From Halovenus salina (GTDB lineage Archaea > Halobacteriota > Halobacteria > Halobacteriales > Haloarculaceae): 64,000 bases of DNA. Made by a program: the position numbers and the translations under genes. A model generated the notes under the pieces. That model saw nothing but the letters and a program-made list of their open reading frames with translations. It had not been told where the DNA came from and did no database searches. The stretch lies in the NCBI RefSeq assembly GCF_026410925.1, contig NZ_CP112972.1, positions 1,674,001 through 1,738,000 on the forward strand, given 5' to 3'. Positions 26,928 to 34,479 of the stretch are shown piece by piece; the first letter of the stretch is position 1; each line of letters starts with the position of its first letter.

Positions 26928-27116
26928 CTACTGCGCCAGGAGACTGTGCTGTGTGTCGTCTCTGCAGAGTCCACCAACCACGGAGATGACGATGAGGAGG
27001 CCAACAGCGACCAGTGCGAGACCGAGCGGTGACCCGAGCAGCGTGTGGAACACCCAACCCATGGTCAGGTTCCCGCCGGCCAGGAGAAGCCGATAGAGGA
27101 GCGGTGCAAGTGACAT
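26928..27116 (-). CDS. Small membrane protein, hypothetical
   Basis: 62 residues: two predicted helices (LLYRLLLAGGNLTMGWVF and LGLALVAVGLLIVISVVGG) and a Cys-containing polar tail. It is convergent with the preceding 90-residue gene. No family is recognised, and with so short a frame the call is tentative. Confidence 0.45.
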   Translation of the reverse strand: MSLAPLLYRLLLAGGNLTMGWVFHTLLGSPLGLALVAVGLLIVISVVGGLCRDDTQHSLLAQ

Positions 27117-27250
27117 CTGTCTCGTTTCACGCTACACACGGCTCTGATAAAGCTGCTGTTCAGACTCAAACGTGGAGTTGAGTCTGTGCGTGATGGAGGC
27201 GACATGTCGCTGTGGACTCTCTGGCGGACGGAGTGTACGGCATAAGTCGT

Positions 27251-28129
27251 CTAGAGCAGGTCGCCGCGAGCAACCGGAACGACCTGCCCGCCGACCTGCA
27301 CCGCAACCTCGTCGCCGTCGGGTTCGGCCCGGAGCGACAGCACCGACGGCCGGCCCATCTCGTACCCCTGTTCGACGCGAACGTCGACCGACGGCGACCC
27401 GAGGTATTCGTGTTTCGAGAGGTACGCGGCGAGACAGCCGTTTGCCGAGCCGGTCGCGGGGTCTTCGGGCACGCCGTAGTACGGCGAGAACATTCGGACA
27501 GCAAGGTCGTGTTCCGCCTCTCGTGGCTCCGAACAGACCGCGTGGACGAGTTTCGCCTCGCGTCCGGCGACGAGGTCGTCGTAGGCCTGCCGGTCGAGGT
27601 CGATTCCTTCCAGTGCCGCCCTGTCTTCGAGCGGCACGATAATCGTCGGCAGTCCGGTCGAGACGACTTGGACTGGCCATGCGTCGTCGACCTGCTCGGC
27701 GTCGAGACCGAGAACGTCCGCCAGCTCTGCGTGGTCGAGGCTCTCACCGAACTCCGGGGGCTGTTGGCGCATCCAGAGGAGTTCCGTCCCTTCCTCGTTG
27801 CGAACGTCGACAGGGACCTCCCCAACCTGCAGGTCGAGCACCACCGACTCGGGCGTGCCGTCGGCGAGTTCCTGGCGAATGACCGACGCTGTGCCGAGCG
27901 TAGGGTGGCCAGCGAACGGTACCTCCTCCGTGGGCGTGAAGATACGGACCGGCCACCCTGAGTCGGTCGGCTCGCCGGTGACGAACGTCGTCTCGGAGTA
28001 ATCCATCTCCGCCGCAATTGCCTGCATCTCCTCGCCGGAGAGGTCGCCGGCGCCGGTGACCACCGCAAGCTGGTTACCGGCGTATTTCTCCTGTGCGAAG
28101 ACATCGACGATGTGGAAAGAGTGGGTCAT
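27251..28129 (-). CDS. PhzF-family isomerase/epimerase
   Basis: 292 residues with the duplicated diaminopimelate-epimerase-like fold. The catalytic Glu lies in MDYSETTFV (Glu46), and the second half has the family motif DPATGSANGCLAAYLS. The opening HIVDVFAQEKYAGNQLAVV is typical. PhzF proper isomerises a phenazine precursor, but most archaeal members are isomerases of unknown substrate and no phenazine genes are present here. It is flanked by unrelated small genes and appears monocistronic. Confidence 0.88.
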   Translation of the reverse strand: MTHSFHIVDVFAQEKYAGNQLAVVTGAGDLSGEEMQAIAAEMDYSETTFVTGEPTDSGWPVRIFTPTEEVPFAGHPTLGTASVIRQELADGTPESVVLDLQVGEVPVDVRNEEGTELLWMRQQPPEFGESLDHAELADVLGLDAEQVDDAWPVQVVSTGLPTIIVPLEDRAALEGIDLDRQAYDDLVAGREAKLVHAVCSEPREAEHDLAVRMFSPYYGVPEDPATGSANGCLAAYLSKHEYLGSPSVDVRVEQGYEMGRPSVLSLRAEPDGDEVAVQVGGQVVPVARGDLL

Positions 28130-28233
28130 TCGTCTCGAATCAGGACGGCAACTCTCAAAAGCGGCCGGGAAGGCGCGACTGTCGCCGATACCTTGCCACC
28201 AAGCTAAAAGCCAAGCCGGGCCGAACGCTACCT

Positions 28234-28476
28234 ATGGAGCAACTGGACGTCTCCGACGGGTTCGACGTTCACGAGTACCGCCACGGGCTGAAGCTACTGA
28301 GCGAGGAGCGACAGACGATGCACCTCGAAAATCGGGACGGGTTCGCCTGTCCGGCCTGTGGCAACCCCTTCGAACAGTTGTTCGTCACCGAGAAGCGGAC
28401 GAACACATTTGGCGACCCGGGCTCGTCGTTCTGTCTTGTGCGGACCGACGAGGCGTTGCTGTTGCTGACGCACTGA
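28234..28476 (+). CDS. Small zinc-finger protein, 'flagella cluster protein' type
   Basis: 80 residues from ATG 28234. A CPACGNPF knuckle and the trailing SSFCLVRTDEALLLLTH match a small haloarchaeal protein family often labelled flagella cluster protein (DUF7385-like), although no archaellum genes are near. Two to three Cys residues suggest zinc binding. The role is unknown. Confidence 0.65.
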   Translation: MEQLDVSDGFDVHEYRHGLKLLSEERQTMHLENRDGFACPACGNPFEQLFVTEKRTNTFGDPGSSFCLVRTDEALLLLTH

Positions 28477-28511
28477 GAGCGACCGTGTCGCCTTTCAGGA
28501 TTCCGTCCTAA

Positions 28512-29108
28512 ATGCAGCCGATGGGAACAAGCCGGAGCACCGTCGTCGGAGTTGTCTTCGCCTGTTTTCTCGCCGCAGTACTGCTCCGACCCCTCGCCGC
28601 GATACCCGGTCTCGCCGCAATCGAAGACGTGTCGGGGGTGGCGCTCTGGCTCCCGCTCGTGGCTGTCGGGCTCGGGGTCGCCTGGCTCCGGCTTCGCTCG
28701 GACGGCGACAGTCAGCCGGGTCCAGAGGTCCAGGGGAACCACTGGGGCGATACCGCCCGTGAGAGCGACACCGCCGACCAGACGGGGGATGCGTCGGCAC
28801 AGCTCCTGGGTGGACAGGGTGGGTCCCGGGACCGCTCGTTCGAAATCGAGACCGAGCCCCCTGACGCCGGATTAGACGACCACCTCGACCACCTCAGAGC
28901 AGAACTCGACGGCCAGACGACCGAGCTGCGTACCCTCGAAGAAGTCGCCGAGAAAGTCGACGACGAGCAGACGGTCCCGGACCGCTGTCCGGAATGCGAT
29001 GCGCTGTGGGAGGCACGGACGATAACAGGCATCACCGCAGGACGATACGAGCGTCTCGACGACGGGACGGTCTGCTGTCTGACCTGTGAGGAGCGCTTCG
29101 AGCCGTGA
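28512..29108 (+). CDS. Membrane protein with C-terminal zinc ribbon, hypothetical
   Basis: 198 residues. Two N-terminal hydrophobic helices (VVGVVFACFLAAVLLRPLA and VALWLPLVAVGLGVAWL) anchor a long acidic cytoplasmic linker with a short coiled segment (LRAELDGQTTELRTLEEVAE). The C-terminus holds a CPECDALWEAR...CCLTCEERF zinc ribbon. An internal ATG at 28521 is an alternative start. The layout is known among haloarchaeal proteins of unknown function. It lies 45 bp upstream of trm5. Confidence 0.6.
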   Translation: MQPMGTSRSTVVGVVFACFLAAVLLRPLAAIPGLAAIEDVSGVALWLPLVAVGLGVAWLRLRSDGDSQPGPEVQGNHWGDTARESDTADQTGDASAQLLGGQGGSRDRSFEIETEPPDAGLDDHLDHLRAELDGQTTELRTLEEVAEKVDDEQTVPDRCPECDALWEARTITGITAGRYERLDDGTVCCLTCEERFEP

Positions 29109-29153
29109 CGGCTCAACGTCAGACTTACCCCCGCTACCCTCTGAACGGGAGAT

Positions 29154-30137
29154 ATGACAGTGCCGTGCGTGCGCGTCGACCGCGAGGCCGGCGAGGAGGC
29201 CAGACGCCGCCTCGCCGAGGATAACCTCGTGAACCAGCAACGCGAAATCGTCGTCGAGGACGGCTACATCTACATTCCGGTGACTGATCCGGCCGCAGTC
29301 GCCGACGAATACGCGGTCGTCAACCGCTCGGCACCAGAACGCGAGACGCAGACGATGCCCGCAGACCTCGTCGCGTTCGACGCTTCCTACGAGCGGCTGG
29401 GAGAGGTCGTGCTAATCGACGAGGACGACCCCGAGCAGGCCCGGGAACTGGCCGATGCCATTGTTGCCTCTGACATTCCGACGAAGACCGTTCTCAACCG
29501 CGCCTCGAAGATTCGCGGCGAACAGCGAGTGCGGGACTGGGAGGTGCTTGCTGGCGAGGAGACCGAGGCCGTCCACCGCGAGTACGGCTGTGATTTCGCA
29601 CTCGACCTCGCGGCGGTGTACTTCTCGCCCCGGCTGGCGACCGAGCGCCACCGCGTCGCCGAACAGGTCGCCGCCGGCGAGCAGGCCGTCGACATGTTCG
29701 CCGGTGTCGGTCCCTTCGTCGTCCCCTTCGCAAAGCGCGGCGCAGCGGTCGTAGGAGCCGACATCAACGAGACCGCAATCGAATACCTCCGTGAGAACGC
29801 CGAGCGAAACGGCGTCGCCGACCGCGTAACCGCTGTCCACGGCGACGTACGAGAAGTTCTCGACGACTACGAGAGCTGGGCCGACCGACTCGTCATGAAC
29901 CTCCCGCATTCGGCCGACGAATTTCTCGATACCGCGCGGCGACTCGCCGGCGAGGAGTGTGTCCTGCATTACTACGACATCCAGCACGAGGACGATCCCT
30001 TCAGTCCGGGCGTGCGGGCGCTCCGAGATGCTATGGAGCCCGAATACGCCGTCGAAGTCGAGACCGAACACGTCGTCAGGTCCTACGCACCACACGAGGA
30101 CAACGTGGTCCTCGATGTGCGCCTGCTGCGAGCGTGA
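29154..30137 (+). CDS. trm5: tRNA (guanine(37)-N1)-methyltransferase Trm5
   Basis: 327 residues. It makes m1G37 next to the anticodon, which prevents +1 frameshifting. The N-terminal domain is followed by a class I SAM-binding Rossmann fold: DMFAGVGPFVVPFAKRG binds SAM, VVGADINETAIEYLRENAERN follows, and VMNLPHSADEFL carries the Trm5-type NLPH active-site motif. ATG 29154 follows a TATA-like region and gives the usual archaeal Trm5b length. It sits just upstream of a tRNA gene, probably by chance. Confidence 0.92.
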   Translation: MTVPCVRVDREAGEEARRRLAEDNLVNQQREIVVEDGYIYIPVTDPAAVADEYAVVNRSAPERETQTMPADLVAFDASYERLGEVVLIDEDDPEQARELADAIVASDIPTKTVLNRASKIRGEQRVRDWEVLAGEETEAVHREYGCDFALDLAAVYFSPRLATERHRVAEQVAAGEQAVDMFAGVGPFVVPFAKRGAAVVGADINETAIEYLRENAERNGVADRVTAVHGDVREVLDDYESWADRLVMNLPHSADEFLDTARRLAGEECVLHYYDIQHEDDPFSPGVRALRDAMEPEYAVEVETEHVVRSYAPHEDNVVLDVRLLRA

Positions 30138-30196
30138 CAGTCCTCGGGCGGATTCGCAACGCTTATTGGACGCATCGACACTACATTGTGATGCGC

Positions 30197-30271
30197 GCCG
30201 GTGTAGCTCAGACTGGCTAGAGCGATTCCTTCGTAAGGAATAGGCCGAGGGTTCAAATCCCTCCACCGGCT
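30197..30271 (+). tRNA. tRNA-Thr (anticodon CGT)
   Basis: 75-nt cloverleaf without encoded CCA. The acceptor stem GCCGGTG pairs with CACCGGC. The D arm is TAGCTCAGACTGGCTAGAGC. The anticodon stem is ATTCC/GGAAT with loop TTCGTAA (anticodon CGT at 30232-30234). The T arm is GAGGG-TTCAAAT-CCCTC, and the discriminator is T. No intron is present. Confidence 0.96.
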
Positions 30272-30295
30272 TTCCTTATACCTGAGATAAGCCGC

Positions 30296-30505
30296 TCACT
30301 GGCGAGTCTCGTCAACTGCACCGCAGGCAGAACACGTCGGAGCACCGACATCATCATCGTACTGCATCGTTCCCTCGCCACACTCGGGGCACGGCATGAA
30401 GTTCACCGATTCGCCGTACTGTGGGACCTCCGTCGGGTTCATCTCGGCGTTGCTCTTTCGGGTCCGCCAACGACCACGTAGGTAGTTCAGCAGCTTCGAA
30501 AGCAT
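30296..30505 (-). CDS. Small zinc-ribbon protein
   Basis: 69 residues. A basic N-terminus (LSKLLNYLRGRWRTRKSN) precedes a two-knuckle zinc ribbon, CPECGEGTMQYDDD followed by CSACGAVDETRQ. Such proteins are common small regulators or RNA-binding factors in haloarchaea. It converges on the tRNA-Thr gene. Confidence 0.65.
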   Translation of the reverse strand: MLSKLLNYLRGRWRTRKSNAEMNPTEVPQYGESVNFMPCPECGEGTMQYDDDVGAPTCSACGAVDETRQ

Positions 30506-30633
30506 TGCCGAATGATAATGGCCATAGCGTAATGTGGCTGTCCCGTCAGCGGCGCACGAGTATATGCAAAAACAACAAGTAACATACGTTCGAACGGAAC
30601 ACCGTACGTAGTTCCATTTTCACAGCAGCTGAC

Positions 30634-30813
30634 GTGCTTATATCGACCATCGAATCGTTCCTAGTCGATATCCTGTCAGGGGTACCCGCGATGCTCACCG
30701 GGTTGTTCGTTCTCGTATTCACGTACGAACTCGACAACGGCGACACGACTGTCCGTGCAAACAGTGCTGTCGAGTCAGACTGGACGAGACACGCAGACGA
30801 AACCGAACGGTAG
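30634..30813 (+). CDS. Possible small membrane-segment protein (GTG start)
   Basis: 59 codons from GTG 30634, or 40 from ATG 30691, too short for a routine ORF list. The translation contains a hydrophobic stretch (FLVDILSGVPAMLTGLFVLV) followed by an acidic polar tail ending HADETER. Third codon positions are mostly G or C. It occupies the otherwise empty 370 bp between the zinc-ribbon gene and the YdjM-like gene. This is suggestive only. Confidence 0.3.
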   Translation: MLISTIESFLVDILSGVPAMLTGLFVLVFTYELDNGDTTVRANSAVESDWTRHADETER

Positions 30814-30876
30814 CGGCCAGACACGACCTTGGACAGTGCGAAAGCGGGTTGTACCGAGGCCAATAACAGACACCCA

Positions 30877-31389
30877 ATGTGGCCGATTGGACACGTCGCG
30901 GTCGCGTACCTGGCATACGCTGGAACGCGTCGCGCCCGCTCACTGCAACCGCTTCACGGCACGCTTGTACTGACAGTCTGTTTCGCCGGACTCGTCCCGG
31001 ACTTGATTGACAAACCGCTGTCTTGGCAGGCAGGCCTGCTGCCGACCGGCCGGTCACTCGCCCACTCGCTTCTCGTACTCGTCCCGGTCTGTCTGCTCGG
31101 CTATCTCCTCGCCCGACGGCGGGGCCGCGGGGAGTTCGGGGTTGCCTTCGCAGTCGGCACAATCTCACATCCACTCGTCGACGCACTCCCCAGCCTGTGG
31201 CGCGCCGGAGATGCGTCGTTTCTATTGTGGCCGTATCTGTCTGTCGAGCCCTACGAGGGCTCCTCACCGGAGGTCATCGAGCTGCTCACCTCGGCAGCCG
31301 CCGAGCCCTACTTCCTGAGCGAGTTCGTCCTATTCGCGCTGGCTCTCGGCATCTGGCGTCTCGACGGGTCGCCAGGACTCCCCGAGTGA
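30877..31389 (+). CDS. YdjM-like membrane-bound metal-dependent hydrolase
   Basis: 170 residues from ATG 30877. It opens with WPIGHVAVAYLAYAG, contains VCFAGLVPDLIDKPL and TGRSLAHSLLVL, then GTISHPLVDALPSLW. These His and Asp residues are the conserved metal-site pattern of the LexA-binding, membrane-associated hydrolase family (YdjM/DUF457). Four to five helices are predicted. The substrate is unknown; family members have been linked to phospholipid or UV-response processes. Confidence 0.75.
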   Translation: MWPIGHVAVAYLAYAGTRRARSLQPLHGTLVLTVCFAGLVPDLIDKPLSWQAGLLPTGRSLAHSLLVLVPVCLLGYLLARRRGRGEFGVAFAVGTISHPLVDALPSLWRAGDASFLLWPYLSVEPYEGSSPEVIELLTSAAAEPYFLSEFVLFALALGIWRLDGSPGLPE

Positions 31390-31397
31390 ACGCAGAT

Positions 31398-31411
31398 ATA
31401 TAGAGCTATAT
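31398..31411. promoter_or_regulatory. Palindrome in the pstB promoter region
   Basis: ATATAG-AG-CTATAT is a perfect inverted repeat. A TATA-like TTTATAG at ~31450 could serve the pstB start at 31542, so this palindrome would lie just upstream as an operator or activator site. Confidence 0.3.
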
Positions 31412-31541
31412 TCAGCTTTATTACGGTACGTAGCGTCAATAGTATAGTATTTATAGAGGTGCGCAAAACACAAAAACAACAGACGAGCCTGCCCCGGTAG
31501 GCCATCGCGAGCGACGTGACGGGGAACGGTCATAACTACCA

Positions 31542-32378
31542 ATGAGCCTCGAAGACACACAGGCGACCGAGATGGAATCGACAATCGACACTTCCGGCGT
31601 GACAAGCGAGAGCACCGGCGGGACTGGCGAGAACATTATCGAGACCGAGAGCGTCGACGTGTGGTACGGCGAGACCCAGGCGCTCGATGACATCACGATG
31701 GAGATTCCCGAACAGCAGGTGACGGCGCTCATCGGCCCCTCTGGCTGTGGGAAATCGACGTTCCTGCGCTGTATCAACCGGATGAACGACCTCATCGAGA
31801 GCGCCCGCATCGAGGGCGACATCCGTCTGCGCGGCAAGAACGTCCACGACAACGATGTCGATCCAGTCGCGCTCCGCCGGGCTGTGGGAATGGTGTTCCA
31901 AGAACCCAACCCATTCCCCAAGACCATCTACGACAACGTCGCGTACGGACTGCGCGTCCAGGGACAAGATGACAACCTCGACGAGAAAGTCGAAGATGCG
32001 CTCCGGCGAGCGGCGCTGTGGGAAGAGGTCAACGACCAGCTTGACTCCTCTGGACTGGACCTCTCCGGTGGACAACAACAGCGACTCTGTATCGCACGAG
32101 CCATCGCACCCGACCCCGAGGTCATCCTGATGGACGAGCCCGCATCCGCGCTTGACCCGGTCGCGACCTCGAAAATCGAAGATCTCATCGAGGATCTGGC
32201 CTCTGAGTATACGGTCGCTATCGTCACCCACAACATGCAACAGGCCGCCCGAATCTCTGATAAGACGGCGGTCTTTCTCACCGGCGGCAAGCTGGTCGAG
32301 TTCGGCGACACCGAGAAAATTTTCGAGAATCCCGAACACCAGCGCGTCGAGGACTACATCACCGGCAAGTTCGGTTGA
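31542..32378 (+). CDS. pstB: Phosphate ABC transporter ATP-binding protein PstB (orphan)
   Basis: 278 residues. Walker [11 protein letters not shown]-loop FQEPNPFP (the PNPFP following the Q is typical of PstB), signature LSGGQQQR and Walker [14 protein letters not shown] are complete. The end ([11 protein letters not shown]) also matches PstB. It would power high-affinity phosphate uptake with PstS, PstC and PstA, yet none of those, nor phoU, is within reach on either side. An N-terminal Ser/Thr/Glu-rich extension of ~35 residues is present. The next gene, dphB, begins 38 bp after the stop and may be co-transcribed. Confidence 0.9.
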   Translation: MSLEDTQATEMESTIDTSGVTSESTGGTGENIIETESVDVWYGETQALDDITMEIPEQQVTALIGPSGCGKSTFLRCINRMNDLIESARIEGDIRLRGKNVHDNDVDPVALRRAVGMVFQEPNPFPKTIYDNVAYGLRVQGQDDNLDEKVEDALRRAALWEEVNDQLDSSGLDLSGGQQQRLCIARAIAPDPEVILMDEPASALDPVATSKIEDLIEDLASEYTVAIVTHNMQQAARISDKTAVFLTGGKLVEFGDTEKIFENPEHQRVEDYITGKFG

Positions 32379-32416
32379 AACGGGGCGTTTACCCGAGTCG
32401 GCCCGAAAGGGGGAGT

Positions 32417-33178
32417 ATGCTCTCGTTCATCGGACTTGGCCTCTACGACGAGCGCTCGATAACGCTCCGTGGCCGCGACGTGCTCGCGGACGCGGATACG
32501 GCGTTCGCGGAGTTTTACACCAGCCAGCTCGTCGGCACGGCCGTCGAGCAACTCGAATCCACACACGACATCGACATCGAGGTGCGCGAACGCGCGGGCA
32601 TCGAACAACGGCCAGAGCCGATTCTGGCCGCCGCAGAGGAACGTCACGCGGCGATGCTCACCGCCGGCGATACGATGATATCGACCACACACGTCGACCT
32701 CAGGACGCGCGCCCACGAGCGGGGTATCGAGACACAGGTCATCCACGGGACGACCGCCCAGACAGCGGCGAGCTCTCTCACAGGCCTCCAGAACTACCGG
32801 TTCGGGAAGGCGACGACGCTCCCCTTCGAGGAGACTCACGGCGGCGTTCCCGACAGCGTTATCGAGACGGTACAAGCCAACCGCGAGCGAGACCTGCACA
32901 CGCTGGTCTACCTCGACATCGATGCAGAAGACGACCGGTTCATGACCGGTGATACCGCCGCGTCGTTGCTCGGCGACGAACTCGACGACCCGCTCGGCGT
33001 CGTTGTCACACAGGCCGGAAGCGATGACCCCACTGTCCGGGCAGACAGACTCTCGATACTGGCAGAGGAGTCGTTCGGTGACCCGTTGCACCTGCTTGTC
33101 GTGCCGGCGGCATGTCACCCACTCGAAAAGGAGAGTCTCCAGACGTTCGGCGGCGCACCCGAGTCGGCTTTCGAGTGA
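32417..33178 (+). CDS. dphB: Diphthine synthase DphB
   Basis: 253 residues, SAM-dependent tetrapyrrole-methylase fold. It methylates the modified histidine of elongation factor aEF2 during diphthamide formation. ATG 32417 starts the characteristic MLSFIGLGLYDERSITLRG. The middle QNYRFGKATTLPF and the late LLVVPAACHPLEKESL also match archaeal DphB. It is universal in archaea, and no other diphthamide genes are near. Confidence 0.93.
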   Translation: MLSFIGLGLYDERSITLRGRDVLADADTAFAEFYTSQLVGTAVEQLESTHDIDIEVRERAGIEQRPEPILAAAEERHAAMLTAGDTMISTTHVDLRTRAHERGIETQVIHGTTAQTAASSLTGLQNYRFGKATTLPFEETHGGVPDSVIETVQANRERDLHTLVYLDIDAEDDRFMTGDTAASLLGDELDDPLGVVVTQAGSDDPTVRADRLSILAEESFGDPLHLLVVPAACHPLEKESLQTFGGAPESAFE

Positions 33179-33203
33179 CTATCTTGATTCAGCGAGAGAA
33201 TCC

Positions 33204-33269
33204 CGCCGTTCACGGCGTTGACGAGACGCAGAGCGTCTCGTTCGCACACCAGAACGCTCCGCGTTCTGG
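33204..33269. repeat. Three consecutive perfect hairpins, possible IS200/IS605-type element remnant
   Basis: CGCCG-TTCA-CGGCG (33204-33217), CGAGACGC-AGA-GCGTCTCG (33222-33240) and CCAGAACGC-TCC-GCGTTCTGG (33249-33269) follow each other between the convergent genes dphB and artA. They could end transcription from both sides. The preceding ATTCAGCGAGAGAATCCC and the hairpins recall right ends of haloarchaeal IS200/IS605-type elements, but no tnpA or tnpB frame remains. Confidence 0.45.
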
Positions 33270-33337
33270 GGACGGGCGTGAATCGCGTAAGCCCGGTAAT
33301 TCGTTCAACGGAGACTGCACGGCCGGATATTCCACGT

Positions 33338-34342
33338 TCACTTTTCGCTCGGTTCGCGGTCGACGTTGAGCGCCTCGGCCAGGTCGAGCTCCTCGTCAAA
33401 GAGCAGGTAGAGGACTTCCTCCACGGGCTCTAGAACCTCAGGGACCTCGTGGACGACCAGCCAGAAGATGGCAATCATCGCGATTACAGACGCGGATTGG
33501 GCCATGATGCGGTCTGCCCAGATGTACGAGACTCGAAGCGGGGTTTCGAGCGCGAACAGCGTCACCGTCGCATCCGGGAAGAAGTGAGCGTACTGGTGGC
33601 CGAAGCTGATGCCGATAAAGACGTTCCGGAAGATGTTCAGAACGTAGATTATCGGTAACGCGAGTCCCAGTGCGCGTAGCTTCCGACGAGGTGGTGCGCG
33701 GACCGCCAACACGAGCCCACCGATGACGGCCATGCTGCCGATGCCAGTACAGGCGAGGATAATCGTGTAGGTAATGGTGCCGCCTGCATCGGTGAAAAAG
33801 ACGAACGTGTTCTCGAAGGCAAGCTCCTTGCCGCTGATTGTGCGGTCGAGTCTCGCCGGGTCAAACCACGAGGGGGCCGCCGACGCAGCTTCGGGGAGTT
33901 TTGTTACGAGTGGCGGGTCGTAGCCGATGAGATTCATTGTCCACCTCGTATGGTGTGTCACGAGGAGGACAAGCCGTTCTTTGAGCGTCTGGGAGGCAAG
34001 AAACGGAACGTAGAACAGCCCCATCAACGGGATTGCCCGCGAGAGCGTGAACAGCCGGTCCTGGCCCGAGTAGATGACTCTGGCGACGGCAACCGACAGG
34101 GGCGCGGCAACGACAGCCCCGACACCACGGATAACGCTCTGGTCTGTGACGAAAAACGGGTAGATGAGCGCGAACCAGAACGCGCCGAAACACACCCACG
34201 CGACGACGAACACCGGCCTGGCAGTCTCACGGTTGCGTGTGTCGAGTGCGACGGCAGCCAGAAACACGACGAGCGTCACCCAGCCGATAGGGCGAGCAAT
34301 CCCGCCGAGGGCGGCGAACACGGCTTCGACCTGGCCCAGCAT
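33338..34342 (-). CDS. artA: Archaeosortase A
   Basis: 334 residues, polytopic membrane transpeptidase-like enzyme that removes PGF-CTERM tails and couples proteins to membrane lipid. The active-site Cys198 (ILACTGIGS), Arg239 (NIFRNVFIG) and Arg278 (WADRIM) keep the 41- and 39-residue spacing of the essential C-R-R set known from Haloferax ArtA. An acidic tail follows the last helix. The gene lies directly downstream of its likely main substrate, csg. It has its own TATA-like CCTATAGG (34365-34372) at leaderless spacing, so it is probably transcribed on its own as well. Confidence 0.93.
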   Translation of the reverse strand: MLGQVEAVFAALGGIARPIGWVTLVVFLAAVALDTRNRETARPVFVVAWVCFGAFWFALIYPFFVTDQSVIRGVGAVVAAPLSVAVARVIYSGQDRLFTLSRAIPLMGLFYVPFLASQTLKERLVLLVTHHTRWTMNLIGYDPPLVTKLPEAASAAPSWFDPARLDRTISGKELAFENTFVFFTDAGGTITYTIILACTGIGSMAVIGGLVLAVRAPPRRKLRALGLALPIIYVLNIFRNVFIGISFGHQYAHFFPDATVTLFALETPLRVSYIWADRIMAQSASVIAMIAIFWLVVHEVPEVLEPVEEVLYLLFDEELDLAEALNVDREPSEK

Positions 34343-34364
34343 ACCCGTGTGTATCCGATGGGGG

Positions 34365-34372
34365 CCTATAGG
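34365..34372 (-). promoter_or_regulatory. TATA element of artA
   Basis: CCTATAGG sits about 26 nt before the artA ATG at 34342, fitting a leaderless transcript independent of csg. Confidence 0.4.
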
Positions 34373-34452
34373 TTTTGTCAGTTTGTGTGCGCGACGAGCG
34401 CAAGCGTTGCCACTCGTCGAGAAGCGCCAAAAGAAATGGAACGTGTCGACAA

Positions 34453-34469
34453 ACCGGATAGAATCCGGT
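34453..34469 (-). terminator. Hairpin after csg
   Basis: ACCGGAT-AGA-ATCCGGT (plus-strand reading) is a perfect 7-bp stem with a 3-nt loop, 10 nt beyond the csg stop. On the minus strand a T-rich stretch follows some 20 nt later. It probably ends the very abundant csg mRNA before artA. Confidence 0.5.
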
Positions 34470-34479
34470 GGTTAGTTAG

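Noticed and set aside
27251-28129. PhzF as evidence for phenazine synthesis
   Set aside because: No other phenazine gene is present; archaeal PhzF proteins are mostly isomerases of unknown substrate.
30546-30863. 105-codon minus-strand frame in the 30.5-30.9 kb gap
   Set aside because: Ser/Arg-rich and basic, unlike halophile proteins; the opposite strand has the more protein-like small frame.
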